DNA from: Rhizobium mesoamericanum STM3625
GTDB taxonomy: Bacteria > Pseudomonadota > Alphaproteobacteria > Rhizobiales > Rhizobiaceae
NCBI RefSeq assembly: GCF_000312665.1
Contig: NZ_HF536772.1
Span: forward strand, 1,018,382 to 1,082,381
DNA: 64,000 bases
Direction: 5' to 3'
Shown here: piece by piece, positions 1 to 8,951 of the stretch
How positions within the stretch are numbered: the first letter of the stretch is position 1
Layout of the letters: each line of letters opens with the position of its first letter
Notes under the pieces: generated by a model
The model's input: only the letters and a program-made list of their open reading frames with translations
The model's database searches: none
What the model was told of the DNA's origin: nothing
Made by a program: the position numbers and the translations under genes

Positions 1-295
1 ACGGCGGTACGTATCAAGCGAGTGTTCGCTCCGTTAGCCGCCATCTCGCAAATGTGACTTCGCCGGCAAGGTGGCCCACAATGCCGCTACGGCGGGGATA
101 CGCGTTTTGACGACGCAAGCGGAACGGAGTTTTGCAAACCCTGCCGTAAGTTGATGTCGACGAGGAACACGAGGAGCCTGCAAGCTTTTGAAGGTTTCTC
201 CTCCAAATAGTTGCATGAATGAAGGCGCGGTGGCCTATCCGTGACTTTCGCTTTGATCTAAGCAGCCGGCAGGCGGCGCCAGAAGGACGGAACAG
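1..295. other. Leader region upstream of purU, no gene recognised
   Basis: I see no convincing gene here. A 60-codon minus-strand frame at 34-216 has no clear ribosome binding site and no recognisable domain. I compared the stretch with glycine- and folate-type riboswitch cores and saw no match. It presumably carries the purU promoter, but no -35/-10 pair stands out. Confidence 0.4.
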
Positions 296-1180
296 ATGAC
301 GAGCTATGTATTGACGGTGACGTGTAAGTCGACGCGCGGGATTGTTGCGGCGATTGCCAATTACCTGGCGGATCAGGGTTGTAACATCGTCGATTCGTCG
401 CAGTTCGATGACCTCGATACCGGCATGTTCTTCACCCGCGTCAGCTTCCTTTCAGAAGAAGGCGTTGGCCTTGCGGCGCTGAAAGAAGGCTTCAAGCCGA
501 TCGCCGAGAAGTTTGAAATGGACGCCGAAATCCACGATGGCGCCAGCCGCATGAAGGTCCTCCTGATGGTGTCGCGCTTCGGCCACTGTTTGAATGACCT
601 TCTCTACCGTTGGAAAATCGGCGCGCTGCCGATCGACATTGTCGGCGTGGTCTCCAATCATTTCGATTATCAGAAGGTCGTGGTGAACCACGATATTCCG
701 TTCCACCACATCAAGGTGACGAAGGAAAACAAGCCGCAGGCCGAGGCCCAGCTCCTCGACCTCGTGGATCAAACTGGGACCGAACTGATCGTACTTGCCC
801 GGTACATGCAGGTCCTTTCCGATGCGATGTGCCGCAAAATGTCCGGCAGGATCATCAACATCCACCACTCCTTCCTACCGAGCTTCAAGGGCGCCAATCC
901 CTACAAGCAGGCCTACGAGCGCGGCGTGAAGCTGATTGGCGCCACGGCGCATTATGTGACGGCGGACCTCGATGAAGGTCCGATCATCGAGCAGGATACG
1001 GCCCGCATCACCCACGCCCAAAGCGCCGACGATTACGTCTCCATCGGCCGCGACGTCGAGAGCCAGGTGCTGGCCCGCGCCATCCATGCGCATATTCACC
1101 GCCGGGTTTTCCTGAACGGCAACCGCACGATCGTATTCCCGGCAAGCCCGGGCAGCTACGCCTCCGAGCGCATGGGCTGA
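296..1180 (+). CDS. purU: Formyltetrahydrofolate deformylase
   Basis: PurU hydrolyses 10-formyltetrahydrofolate to tetrahydrofolate and formate, feeding formate to PurT and balancing the one-carbon pool. The 294-residue protein has the expected order: an N-terminal ACT domain (about residues 1-80, starting TSYVLTVTCKSTRGIVAAIA) and a formyltransferase fold (about 85-290). The catalytic triad of the family is visible as Asn188 and His190 in NIHHSFLPSFKGANPY, and Asp226 in LDEGPIIEQD. An AGAAGGACGG ribosome site precedes the ATG. Length and motifs fit the family, so the call is secure. It stands alone, with the next gene 110 bases downstream. Confidence 0.96.
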   Translation: MTSYVLTVTCKSTRGIVAAIANYLADQGCNIVDSSQFDDLDTGMFFTRVSFLSEEGVGLAALKEGFKPIAEKFEMDAEIHDGASRMKVLLMVSRFGHCLNDLLYRWKIGALPIDIVGVVSNHFDYQKVVVNHDIPFHHIKVTKENKPQAEAQLLDLVDQTGTELIVLARYMQVLSDAMCRKMSGRIINIHHSFLPSFKGANPYKQAYERGVKLIGATAHYVTADLDEGPIIEQDTARITHAQSADDYVSIGRDVESQVLARAIHAHIHRRVFLNGNRTIVFPASPGSYASERMG

Positions 1181-1290
1181 TCGCTGCGGCGGGTTTGCCC
1201 GTTGGGTGAGTAAGATCTCCTCGCTTGCCGGTAGCACGGATTCGATTATCTGCTTAGTCTGCAAATTCGAATCATGCCGCGGGGGATGCC

Positions 1291-4218
1291 ATGACTGACG
1301 AGACGCTTGTCGATCGCGCGACGTTGCCACGCCCTGATGTGACGGCCGCGGAAGCCGGCGACATTCTTCAGTCACGCTATGGCTTGTCGGGGGCGATCAC
1401 CGAGCTCGGTAGCCAGCAGGATCGCAACTATCGTCTGGATACGGATGAGCGGCGCTACGTCCTGAAAATATGCCATGTGGCCTACGCGACATTGGAGCTT
1501 GAGGCACAGAACGCGGCCATCCACCACATCAGCACAAAGGTGGGGGCACCAAGGGTTCCGCGGGTCATCCCGTCGACCGACGGTCAGCACATCGTCGCGG
1601 TCACCGTCCGCGATCAGACCTATCAGGTTCGGCTGCTGGAGTATCTGGAAGGCGAGGGGCTCACCCATCCCAAGCATTTGCCGAGGGAATCTGTCGCGGC
1701 ACTTGGCGCCCTCTGCGCGCGCCTGGCCGAGTCGCTCGCCGATTTTTCGCATCCGGGTCTCGATCGCAGCCTGCAATGGGACCTGCGCCGCGCCGGCCCG
1801 GTCGCTGTGCAACTCTTATCTGCGATCACCGACAGCGCCGCACGAGATCGAATCGCTAAGACCATGGTATCGGCGGTCCGGCGAATCCAACCCCTCGCGC
1901 CGTACTTGCGCCTCCAGGCTGTGCATCATGACGTGACCGGCGACAACGTCGTCAGCCGTCGCGACGACAAGGGCCACCTGATTCCGGACGGCGTTATCGA
2001 TTTCGGCGATATCATCCGCGGCTGGCTGATCGGCGATCTCGCGGTCACCTGCGCATCATTACTGCATCAGGCTGATGGCGATCCGCTCTACATTCTTCCC
2101 GCGGTAAAGGCGTATCACGAAGTCTATCCGCTGACCGAACAGGAACTGCGCGCTCTCTGGCCGCTGGTCGTTGCTCGCGCTGTCATTCTCGTCGCCAGCA
2201 GCGAACAGCAGATCTCGATCGACCCCGAGAACGACTATGTTCGCGGCAATCTCGAATCCGAGCGCCGCATATTCGACACGGCGGTATCCGCTCCGTTCGA
2301 ACTGATGGAGATTGCTGTCCTAAACGCGGTTGGCATCGAAACCGCCACCCTCTTGACGGAGGATTGGCAGCCGCTATTGCCGGATATCGACCCGGCTACC
2401 ATTTCCTTCGTCGATCTCGGTGTCCAGAGTCCGCATTTCACCGCGGGCAACTGGTCGCAGGCCGACATTGATTGGCGGCTGCTTGCCCGTGCGGCGGCCG
2501 AGACCGGCACCGCTGCGACGCGCTATGGCGAACACCGATTGTCGCGCTCGAAGCTCCGCAGCGCCGCACCGCCGTCAACCTTCACACTCCATTCCGACAT
2601 TTGCCTGGCAGGCGGCAGCGTGATTGCCGCTCCGTTCGCGGGGAAGGTAAGTTGGAAGAACCATCATTTCATTCTCGTAGGCGAGGGAATCAACCTTCAT
2701 CTCGATGGAGTTGAGCCTTTGCTTGAGGATGAAGCCGACGTGGAAGCCGGGCAGTCGATCGGGACCGTGTCCGGCGAAGACGGTTCTCTCGGCGGACTGC
2801 GCGTTCAGCTTTCCACCCTGCAGGGTACAGAACCCCCGCTATTTTGCGCCCCGCGGGAAGCGGTCGCTTGGTCGCAACTATGCCCGTCCCCAGCCGCCCT
2901 TCTTGGTCCCGACGTGAATGCGCCAAGGCCGGCTTCGGCGGAACTGTTTGCGCTCAGGCAGGCTCATCTCGCAAAGCCGCAGAAGAACTACTACGAGGCG
3001 CCGCCGCAAATCGAGCGCGGCTGGAAGGAACATATGTTTGATGTCGAGGGCCGTGCATATGTCGACATGCTCAACAACGTCACCATTCTTGGTCACGGCC
3101 ACCCACGCCTAGCCGAAGCGATCGGCGAGCAATGGTTGCGGCTGAACACCAATTCACGCTTCCACTATGGCGCCATTGCCGAATTTTCGGAGCGGCTTGC
3201 GTCGCTTGCCCCGGAAGGGCTGGACACGGTGTTCCTTGTCAACAGCGGGTCAGAGGCGAACGACCTCGCGCTGCGGCTTGCCTGGGCGCACACCGGCGCT
3301 CGGCACACACTGTGCCTGCTTGAGGCCTATCACGGATGGTCGGTCGCGAGCGACGCTGTCTCAACGTCGATCGCCGATAATCCGCAGGCTCTGACGACAC
3401 GGCCCGCCTGGGTGCATGCTGTTCTCTCGCCGAATACATACAGCGGCACATTCCGCGGTTCCGAATCAGCCGCCGGCTATCTGGATGCGGTCTTTGCTGC
3501 TCTTGAGGCGATCGATGCAAAGGGCGAGGGCCTGGCTGGCTTCATCGCGGAGCCGGTGTACGGGAACGCCGGCGGCATATCGCTTCCGGACGGTTACCTT
3601 ACGGCGGTCTACGGCCAGGTTCGAGCTCGTGGCGGTGTTTGCATCGCCGACGAGGTGCAGGTGGGCTACGGGCGGCTTGGCCATCATTTCTGGGGCTTCG
3701 AGCAGCAAGGGGTTGTTCCCGATATCATTACGATCGCCAAGGGCATGGGAAACGGACATCCGCTAGGCGCCGTGATCACGACAAGGGCTATTGCCGAATC
3801 CCTGGAGAAGGAAGGCTATTTCTTCTCATCCGCCGGTGGCAGTCCGGTCAGTTGTGCGGCTGGCATGACTGTGCTTGATATCATGGCCGACGAAAGGCTG
3901 CAGGAGAACGCACGCGTCGTTGGCGATTATCTCAAGGGCCGCTTGGTGGCGCTGATTGAGCACCATCAGATCGTCGGCGCCGTGCATGGCATGGGGCTTT
4001 ATCTCGGCCTCGAGCTGGTCCGTGACAGGACGACGCTGGAGCCGGCGACGCAAGAGACCGCGGCAATCTGCAGCCGCCTCCTCGATCTTGGTGTCCTGAT
4101 GCAGCCGACCGGCGATCATCTGAATGTATTGAAGATCAAGCCGCCTCTTTGCCTGACAGCCGAGAGCGCCGATTTCTTCGTCGAGATGCTGGAAAAGGTG
4201 CTATCGGAGGGGTGGTAG
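1291..4218 (+). CDS. APH-type kinase / M23-like / class III aminotransferase-fold fusion
   Basis: A 975-residue three-part protein. Residues about 30-340 are an aminoglycoside/choline-kinase-like phosphotransferase with the Brenner motif HHDVTGDN (His213, Asp214, Asn219) and the metal motif IDFGD (Asp237). Residues about 431-512 resemble an M23 peptidase/lipoyl hybrid fold ([10 protein letters not shown]), but the HLHFE-type zinc motif is replaced by LRVQLS, so it is probably not catalytic. Residues about 547-975 are a PLP enzyme of the ornithine-aminotransferase type, with Asp787 in [11 protein letters not shown] and Schiff-base Lys817 in [12 protein letters not shown]. In animals the related separate enzymes are hydroxylysine kinase and AGXT2L-type phospho-lyases acting on phosphohydroxylysine or phosphoethanolamine. 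By analogy the fusion may phosphorylate an amino alcohol and then eliminate phosphate and ammonia. The substrate is unknown. The ATG follows a GGGGAT-containing stretch. Confidence 0.85.
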   Translation: MTDETLVDRATLPRPDVTAAEAGDILQSRYGLSGAITELGSQQDRNYRLDTDERRYVLKICHVAYATLELEAQNAAIHHISTKVGAPRVPRVIPSTDGQHIVAVTVRDQTYQVRLLEYLEGEGLTHPKHLPRESVAALGALCARLAESLADFSHPGLDRSLQWDLRRAGPVAVQLLSAITDSAARDRIAKTMVSAVRRIQPLAPYLRLQAVHHDVTGDNVVSRRDDKGHLIPDGVIDFGDIIRGWLIGDLAVTCASLLHQADGDPLYILPAVKAYHEVYPLTEQELRALWPLVVARAVILVASSEQQISIDPENDYVRGNLESERRIFDTAVSAPFELMEIAVLNAVGIETATLLTEDWQPLLPDIDPATISFVDLGVQSPHFTAGNWSQADIDWRLLARAAAETGTAATRYGEHRLSRSKLRSAAPPSTFTLHSDICLAGGSVIAAPFAGKVSWKNHHFILVGEGINLHLDGVEPLLEDEADVEAGQSIGTVSGEDGSLGGLRVQLSTLQGTEPPLFCAPREAVAWSQLCPSPAALLGPDVNAPRPASAELFALRQAHLAKPQKNYYEAPPQIERGWKEHMFDVEGRAYVDMLNNVTILGHGHPRLAEAIGEQWLRLNTNSRFHYGAIAEFSERLASLAPEGLDTVFLVNSGSEANDLALRLAWAHTGARHTLCLLEAYHGWSVASDAVSTSIADNPQALTTRPAWVHAVLSPNTYSGTFRGSESAAGYLDAVFAALEAIDAKGEGLAGFIAEPVYGNAGGISLPDGYLTAVYGQVRARGGVCIADEVQVGYGRLGHHFWGFEQQGVVPDIITIAKGMGNGHPLGAVITTRAIAESLEKEGYFFSSAGGSPVSCAAGMTVLDIMADERLQENARVVGDYLKGRLVALIEHHQIVGAVHGMGLYLGLELVRDRTTLEPATQETAAICSRLLDLGVLMQPTGDHLNVLKIKPPLCLTAESADFFVEMLEKVLSEGW

Positions 4219-4740
4219 GCTGCCTATAGCGGCGTTAACCATTTCGTTCATTTCGCGGCTTTGCGTTTTTTAGGCAGATGCGCCATTGCCGGAATCAGCG
4301 GCACTTCCTATGTCTGCTCCGTGATCGAAAGAGAGTTTCGGACTGTCACGCGAATTGCACAAAGACTTGATAGGGTTCTTTTCAGCCAATTCGAGCATGA
4401 TGGAATGAAATTTTCCGAATGGTCGATATTTTGACACGTTTCGGAATATGTTTCTGATAGGCTGTGAACTATAGTCTACAAATGAAGTAGATTAATAGCG
4501 CAGTCATCGCCGGCCCCGGAGATGCCAGGGCCTCAAACAAGCGCAACGCCAGAGAAAGGAATGAGACATGAGCGACATCGATACTCTCGCCAATTTCCTT
4601 GGGCGAACCGTGCTTGGCAATGACCGTCCGGGCGCCCTCTCCCGCCCGAACTGTCGAATGTGACCTTCGTCAACCCTTAACGGAATCAGACAAGTCAATT
4701 CGCCATCGCCAGCGCACGCCGCGCGGCAGGAGTTCTACGC
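4219..4740. other. 522-base intergenic region with a possible operator
   Basis: No large gene is present. An imperfect 8-base inverted repeat (TAGTCTAC at 4482-4489, GTAGATTA at 4497-4504) lies about 65 bases upstream of the small ORF at 4568 and could be a regulator site. The stretch is more AT-rich than its neighbours, consistent with promoter DNA. Confidence 0.35.
4568..4663 (+). CDS. Possible 31-residue small ORF
   Basis: The ATG follows AGAAAGGA with seven-base spacing, a very good ribosome site. The frame encodes MSDIDTLANFLGRTVLG and about 14 more residues before TGA. The first half looks protein-like, but I do not recognise it. It could be a leader peptide, or the 5' remnant of a gene cut off by an early stop. 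Support rests only on the ribosome site and residue composition. Confidence 0.3.
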   Translation: MSDIDTLANFLGRTVLGNDRPGALSRPNCRM

Positions 4741-4935
4741 ATGAAAAAAGAAGTAATCGAGTACGCAGGCGTTCCCGTCGGGATCGTCATCCCGGATGAG
4801 AACCGGTTGAAGTTCATCGCAGTGAAGTTTCACGTTCACGATCTGGACGAGCAACATTTCAGCTCGCCGGCGGAAGTGAAACTCGCCATCCATGATCTGA
4901 TGACCCGCCGTCACCCGAAGCCCATCCACGCCTGA
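4741..4935 (+). CDS. Conserved-looking 64-residue hypothetical protein
   Basis: A small soluble protein (starts MKKEVIEYAGVPVGIVIP) with no signal peptide or membrane segment. GCAGGAG is placed well upstream of the ATG, and a strong terminator (4975-5014) lies just downstream, so it looks like the end of a short transcript. Composition is balanced: Val/Ile-rich first half, then a His-rich tail. I do not recognise the family. It could resemble short stress-response or KTSC-like rhizobial proteins, but no motif proves it. Confidence 0.65.
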   Translation: MKKEVIEYAGVPVGIVIPDENRLKFIAVKFHVHDLDEQHFSSPAEVKLAIHDLMTRRHPKPIHA

Positions 4936-4974
4936 GAGGATAGGGCACGGCCTAGCCAGCCCCGACAGATTTTC

Positions 4975-5014
4975 AGACCGGTCTTACCCAAAGGTGAGGC
5001 CGGTCTTGTCTTTT
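4975..5014 (+). terminator. Rho-independent terminator
   Basis: A 14-pair stem (4975-4988 with 4993-5006, two or three G-U pairs) has a CAAA loop and is followed by TTGTCTTTT. It closes the transcript of the small ORF at 4741 and insulates the hydrolase gene starting at 5058. Confidence 0.8.
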
Positions 5015-5057
5015 GATCGCCGTTGCGGTCCTATCGCGCGCACCTGAAGAAATAAGG

Positions 5058-6089
5058 ATGGCGCGCGTGCTCAATCTGATCACCGACATTGAAGGCGTCT
5101 TGGTCGGAAACGCGACGGATTTTAAGCTCGGCTCAGGCGTGACTGTAATTGTCTTCGACGAGCCTGCCACCGCCTCCGGTGCGGTGCTGGGCGGCGCTCC
5201 CGGCGGTCGTGATACCGCCCTTCTCGATCCGTCAATGACGGTCGGAGCTGTCGATGCCTTCGTGCTTTCCGGCGGCTCGGCTTTCGGTCTCGACGCAGCG
5301 GGCGGCGTTCAGGCAGGTCTTCGGGAAGCCGGTCGAGGCTTTCCAGTCGGAGATGTGAAGGTGCCGATCGTTCCCCAGGCAATCTTGATGGACCTTCTCA
5401 ACGGTGGTGACAAAGACTGGGGCCTGCAGTCGCCCTATCGGGACATGGGCTACGAAGCTTTCAAGGCAGCGACCAAGGGACGCTTTGCCCTCGGAACCAT
5501 TGGCGCGGGCGCGGGAGCGACCACAGCGAGCTTCAAGGGGGGGCTCGGTTCGGCAAGTGCCGTGACCAACACCGGCCTGAAGATCGCCGCGATCGTTGCC
5601 GTCAATGCGCTCGGTTCGGCGACTGTGGGCGAGGGGCCGCATTTCTGGTCAGCACCGTTCGAGCAGAATGCAGAGTTTGGCGGCCTCGGCTTGCCCTCTC
5701 CGATCTCTGACGCTGACACCTGCGTGCGGCTGAAAGGCATGAACACCGCGGCGACCACGATCGGCGCCATCGTCACCGATGCCGAATTGACGAAGCAGGA
5801 GGCCCATCGCCTGGCAATCATGGCCCATGATGGCTTCGCGCGCGCCTTGCTCCCGGCTCACTTGCCGCTAGATGGAGACACGATCTTTGCCGCCTCTACG
5901 GGCAAAAAGCCGCGGCCGGATCTTCCTGCTTTCCTGGAGCTTTGCCACTTTGCCACGACTGTGATGGCGCGCGCCATCGCACGTGGAGTCTACGAGGCCA
6001 CCGCACTCCCGGTCGCTGGCGCGCAACAGGCGTGGCGAACCCGCTACCCGGATCGCGCAACATCGCCTAAACAGGGCGATACTGCCTGA
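5058..6089 (+). CDS. P1/S58-family aminopeptidase or amide hydrolase (DmpA/NylC type)
   Basis: A 343-residue Ntn-fold hydrolase of the L-aminopeptidase/D-esterase family. Family features seen are the Gly-rich SGGSAFGLDAAGG segment (71-83), GAGAGATTASFKGGLGSAS (149-167), VAVNALGS (180-187) and the ATTIGAIVTDAELTK block (232-246). The nucleophile is expected at the start of the C-terminal piece after self-cleavage. By alignment from memory this is Thr233, preceded here by Ala rather than the usual Asn or Gly. There is no signal peptide, so it should be cytoplasmic. I chose ATG 5058 because AATAAGG precedes it; an in-frame upstream GTG/TTG-type start at 5013 overlaps the terminator. It heads a co-oriented set with an importer and an amidase, suggesting use of peptides or other oligoamides. 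Confidence 0.85.
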   Translation: MARVLNLITDIEGVLVGNATDFKLGSGVTVIVFDEPATASGAVLGGAPGGRDTALLDPSMTVGAVDAFVLSGGSAFGLDAAGGVQAGLREAGRGFPVGDVKVPIVPQAILMDLLNGGDKDWGLQSPYRDMGYEAFKAATKGRFALGTIGAGAGATTASFKGGLGSASAVTNTGLKIAAIVAVNALGSATVGEGPHFWSAPFEQNAEFGGLGLPSPISDADTCVRLKGMNTAATTIGAIVTDAELTKQEAHRLAIMAHDGFARALLPAHLPLDGDTIFAASTGKKPRPDLPAFLELCHFATTVMARAIARGVYEATALPVAGAQQAWRTRYPDRATSPKQGDTA

Positions 6090-6107
6090 AGCGACGGAGA
6101 CCCTGAC

Positions 6108-6425
6108 ATGCAGATCCGTGCCCTGATGAACTTCGACGAACTGGTGCGCACCAACTCCATGCGCCAGGCTGCGGAGAATCTGAACGTTGCGCCGACAGCG
6201 ATAAGCCGGCAGATCGAGAACCTGGAATATCAGTTTGTCGCACCGCTTGCGGAGCGCAGCGCCCGTGGGGTGAAACCAACGGCGGATCGGGAATTGCTCG
6301 CGGGGTGCGTGGGACCGACGCTGCGCGAACTTGATCACGTCGGCCAGCTCATCGAAGACCTGAAGGGATTGCAGCGAGGCAGGGTCAGCATCTATGCCAA
6401 TAGGGGCTACCGACAGGGGACCAGA
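6108..6425 (+). pseudogene. LysR-family regulator remnant (HTH only), in frame with next gene
   Basis: The ATG follows CGGAG, and the first ~100 codons encode a LysR-type winged helix (SMRQAAENLNVAPTAISRQI, then a linker ending LKGLQRGRVSIYANRG). The effector-binding domain of about 200 residues is absent. The frame runs straight into the signal peptide of the substrate-binding protein without a stop. Some usually conserved positions look decayed, such as LAERSARG where LFERSARG is typical. The likely origin is a deletion that removed the 3' two-thirds of a regulator gene. If translated it yields a 615-residue chimera. Confidence 0.75.
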
Positions 6426-7955
6426 ATGATGAAGGTTTCGCTCGCGTCATCGATGCGGCTGGTTCGACGTCTCTATCTTGGCACGGCCGCTTCCGTCGGC
6501 CTCGTTTTGCTGGGTCTTACCCCGGCGGAAGCCGCCAAGACCACACTGACCCTTGGCATGACGGTGGAGCCGGCTGGCCTTGATCCGACGATCGCAGCCC
6601 CTGTTGCGATCGGCCAGGTCACTTGGCAGAACGTTTTCGAGGGCCTTGTAAGGATCGACGAGGCAGGCAAGATCCAGCCGCAGCTCGCCAAAAGCTGGGA
6701 GGTCTCTCCAGACGGTCTCACCTATACGTTCAAACTACAGACCGGCGTTGAATTCCATGATGGCGAAGCTTTCAATTCCGCCGCAGCGAAATTCGCGCTC
6801 GATCGCGCCCGCGGTGCCGGTTCGGTGAACCCGCAAAAGCGCTTTTTCGCTTCGATCGCTTCCATCGAAACGCCCGACCCGGAGACGCTGGTCCTCAAAC
6901 TCTCCGCACCGACTGGAAGTCTCCTCTATTGGCTCGGTTGGCCGGCCTCCGTCATTGTGGGCCCGAAGTCTGCGGCCGCGGATAAGACGACGCCTGTTGG
7001 CACCGGGCCGTTCAAGTTCGTGAACTGGGCGAAGGGCGACAAGGTCGAGTTAGAGAAGAACGCCGACTATTGGAACAAGGACCTCGCGGTAAAGCTCGAC
7101 AAGGTGACCTTCCGCTTTATCGCCGATCCACAGGCCCAGGCGGCGGCGTTGAAGTCGGGGGATGTCGACGCCATTCCTGAGTTCGCGGCTCCCGAGTTGA
7201 TGAATTCGTTTGACGGCGACGCCAAGCTAGCGACCAAGATCGGCAATACCGAGCTCAAGGTCGTGGCCGGCATGAACAATGCGAAGAAGCCGTTCGATGA
7301 CAAGCGCGTGCGTCAGGCGCTGATGATGGCAATCGACCGGAAGACCGTCGTCGACGGGGCATGGTCGGGGCTTGGCACGCCAATCGGCAGCCACTACACA
7401 CCGAATGACCCGGGCTATCTCGATCTGACCGGCGTTCTGCCTTATGATCCAGAAAGAGCCAAGGCGTTGCTGGCCGAAGCCGGCTACCCCAATGGTTTTA
7501 CCTTCACGATCAAGTCGCCGCAAATGGCCTATGCGCCGCGCACCGCGCAGGTCATGCAGGCGATGTTCGCCGAAATCGGCGTGACGATGAACATCGAGCC
7601 GACCGAGTTTCCGGCCAAGTGGGTGCAGGATATCATGAAGGATCGCGCCTATGAGATGACGATCGTTGCGCACGCCGAGCCGCTCGACATCGACATCTAC
7701 GCCCGTGACCCCTACTACTTCAACTACAAGAATCCGGCTTTCAACGAGCTGATGAAGAAGGTGCAGGAAACGCCGGATTCGGCGGCGCAAGCGAAGATCT
7801 ACGGTGAGGCTCAGAAGATTCTGGCCGAGGACGTACCCGCGCTCTATCTCTTCGTCATGCCCAAATTGGGCGTCTGGGACAAGAAATTGAAGGGTCTCTG
7901 GGAGAACGAGCCCATTCCCTCGAACGTTCTCACCAACGTCTCCTGGGAAGACTGA
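6426..7955 (+). CDS. ABC importer substrate-binding protein, peptide/nickel class (SBP_bac_5)
   Basis: A 509-residue periplasmic binding protein. It has a signal peptide (about residues 1-36, ending LTPAEAA before KTTLTLGM), then the family features EPAGLDPT, a KSWEVSPDGLTYTFKL block and PVGTGPFKF. The start is set at 6426 because ACAGGGGA lies six bases upstream and the signal peptide begins here. The frame remains open back to 6108, where it encodes a LysR HTH remnant, so automated calls may report 615 residues. It is followed by two permeases and an amidase. The ligand is probably a short peptide or amide; the exact compound is unknown. Confidence 0.88.
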   Translation: MMKVSLASSMRLVRRLYLGTAASVGLVLLGLTPAEAAKTTLTLGMTVEPAGLDPTIAAPVAIGQVTWQNVFEGLVRIDEAGKIQPQLAKSWEVSPDGLTYTFKLQTGVEFHDGEAFNSAAAKFALDRARGAGSVNPQKRFFASIASIETPDPETLVLKLSAPTGSLLYWLGWPASVIVGPKSAAADKTTPVGTGPFKFVNWAKGDKVELEKNADYWNKDLAVKLDKVTFRFIADPQAQAAALKSGDVDAIPEFAAPELMNSFDGDAKLATKIGNTELKVVAGMNNAKKPFDDKRVRQALMMAIDRKTVVDGAWSGLGTPIGSHYTPNDPGYLDLTGVLPYDPERAKALLAEAGYPNGFTFTIKSPQMAYAPRTAQVMQAMFAEIGVTMNIEPTEFPAKWVQDIMKDRAYEMTIVAHAEPLDIDIYARDPYYFNYKNPAFNELMKKVQETPDSAAQAKIYGEAQKILAEDVPALYLFVMPKLGVWDKKLKGLWENEPIPSNVLTNVSWED

Positions 7956-8002
7956 TTGCGGATAAGTGACATGGCGAGGCGGCGAATAGAACCGGACCTG
8001 AA

Positions 8003-8950
8003 ATGATAAAACTTCTGTCCCGTCGCCTCGCTGGTCTCATCGCTACACTCGCTGTCGTTTCGTTGCTCATCTTCGTCGTGATGGACCTTCTGCCTGGTGA
8101 TCCGGCCTCCATCATGCTCGGTACGTCGGCGTCGCCGGAAACGCTCGCAAGCCTTCGCCACGAGCTTGGCATCGATCTGCCGCTCCTGTGGCGCTATGGC
8201 GAATGGCTGGCCGGCGTAATCCGGGGCGATCTCGGTCAATCCTATACCTACGGCGTGCCGGTGGCCGGGCTGATCCTTGATAGGCTGGCGGTCACGCTGC
8301 CGCTGGCACTGATGGCAATCGCGATCTCCATCGCCGTCGCCCTCCCTCTGGGCGCGCTTGCGGCGGCGCACCGCGATAGACTACCGGACGCCGTGGCTTT
8401 GGTATTTTCGCAGATCGGTATCGCCGTTCCCGGCTTCTGGGTGGCGCTGTTGCTGATTATGCTCTTCTCGACGGCACTCGGCTGGATGCCAGCCGGAGGC
8501 TTCCCGGGGTGGGATGCCGGCATTTGGCGCGCTCTCAGGGCCCTTGTTATGCCAGCGATAGCTCTTGCCTTGCCGCAGGCCGCCGTCCTGACGCGTGTAG
8601 CGCGTTCTGCCGTCTTGGAATCCCTCCACGAGGATTTCATCCGAACGGCGGTTGCCAAGGGACTGTCGAAGCGGCGGGTCCTGTGGCGCCATTCTGTCCC
8701 GAATGCGCTGGTTCCCGTCCTGACGATCCTCGGCCTGCAGTTCACCTTCCTGGTCGCAGGCGCGGTTCTAGTCGAAAACGTCTTTAACCTTCCGGGCCTT
8801 GGCCGCCTTGCATATCAGGCGCTCTCGCAACGTGACATCATCGTCATGCAGGATGTTGTACTGTTCTTCGCTGCGCTTGTCGTCGTCATGAATTTTATCG
8901 TCGATCTCTCCTATCTGGCAATCGACCCGCGCTTGCGGAAAGGCGACTGA
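8003..8950 (+). CDS. ABC importer permease, DppB type
   Basis: A 315-residue inner-membrane permease of the dipeptide/oligopeptide class. It has an N-terminal membrane segment, a periplasmic loop (DLLPGDPASIMLG, RGDLGQSYTYG), five further helices, and the cytoplasmic coupling region around RTAVAKGLSKRRVLWRHSVPNAL. The stop is one base before the ATG of the second permease, so the two are translationally linked. It pairs with the 8952 permease and the binding protein upstream. No ATPase gene follows. Confidence 0.92.
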   Translation: MIKLLSRRLAGLIATLAVVSLLIFVVMDLLPGDPASIMLGTSASPETLASLRHELGIDLPLLWRYGEWLAGVIRGDLGQSYTYGVPVAGLILDRLAVTLPLALMAIAISIAVALPLGALAAAHRDRLPDAVALVFSQIGIAVPGFWVALLLIMLFSTALGWMPAGGFPGWDAGIWRALRALVMPAIALALPQAAVLTRVARSAVLESLHEDFIRTAVAKGLSKRRVLWRHSVPNALVPVLTILGLQFTFLVAGAVLVENVFNLPGLGRLAYQALSQRDIIVMQDVVLFFAALVVVMNFIVDLSYLAIDPRLRKGD

Positions 8951-8951
8951 A

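Noticed and set aside
1..295. Riboswitch upstream of purU
   Set aside because: No glycine, THF or other known core motif could be recognised by eye.
4438..4504. Inverted repeat as transcription terminator of the upstream fusion gene
   Set aside because: Short imperfect stem with no T-tract; more like a regulator site or chance.
5013..5057. Upstream start for the P1 hydrolase
   Set aside because: It directly follows the terminator hairpin, lacks a ribosome site, and the added residues are not typical of the family.
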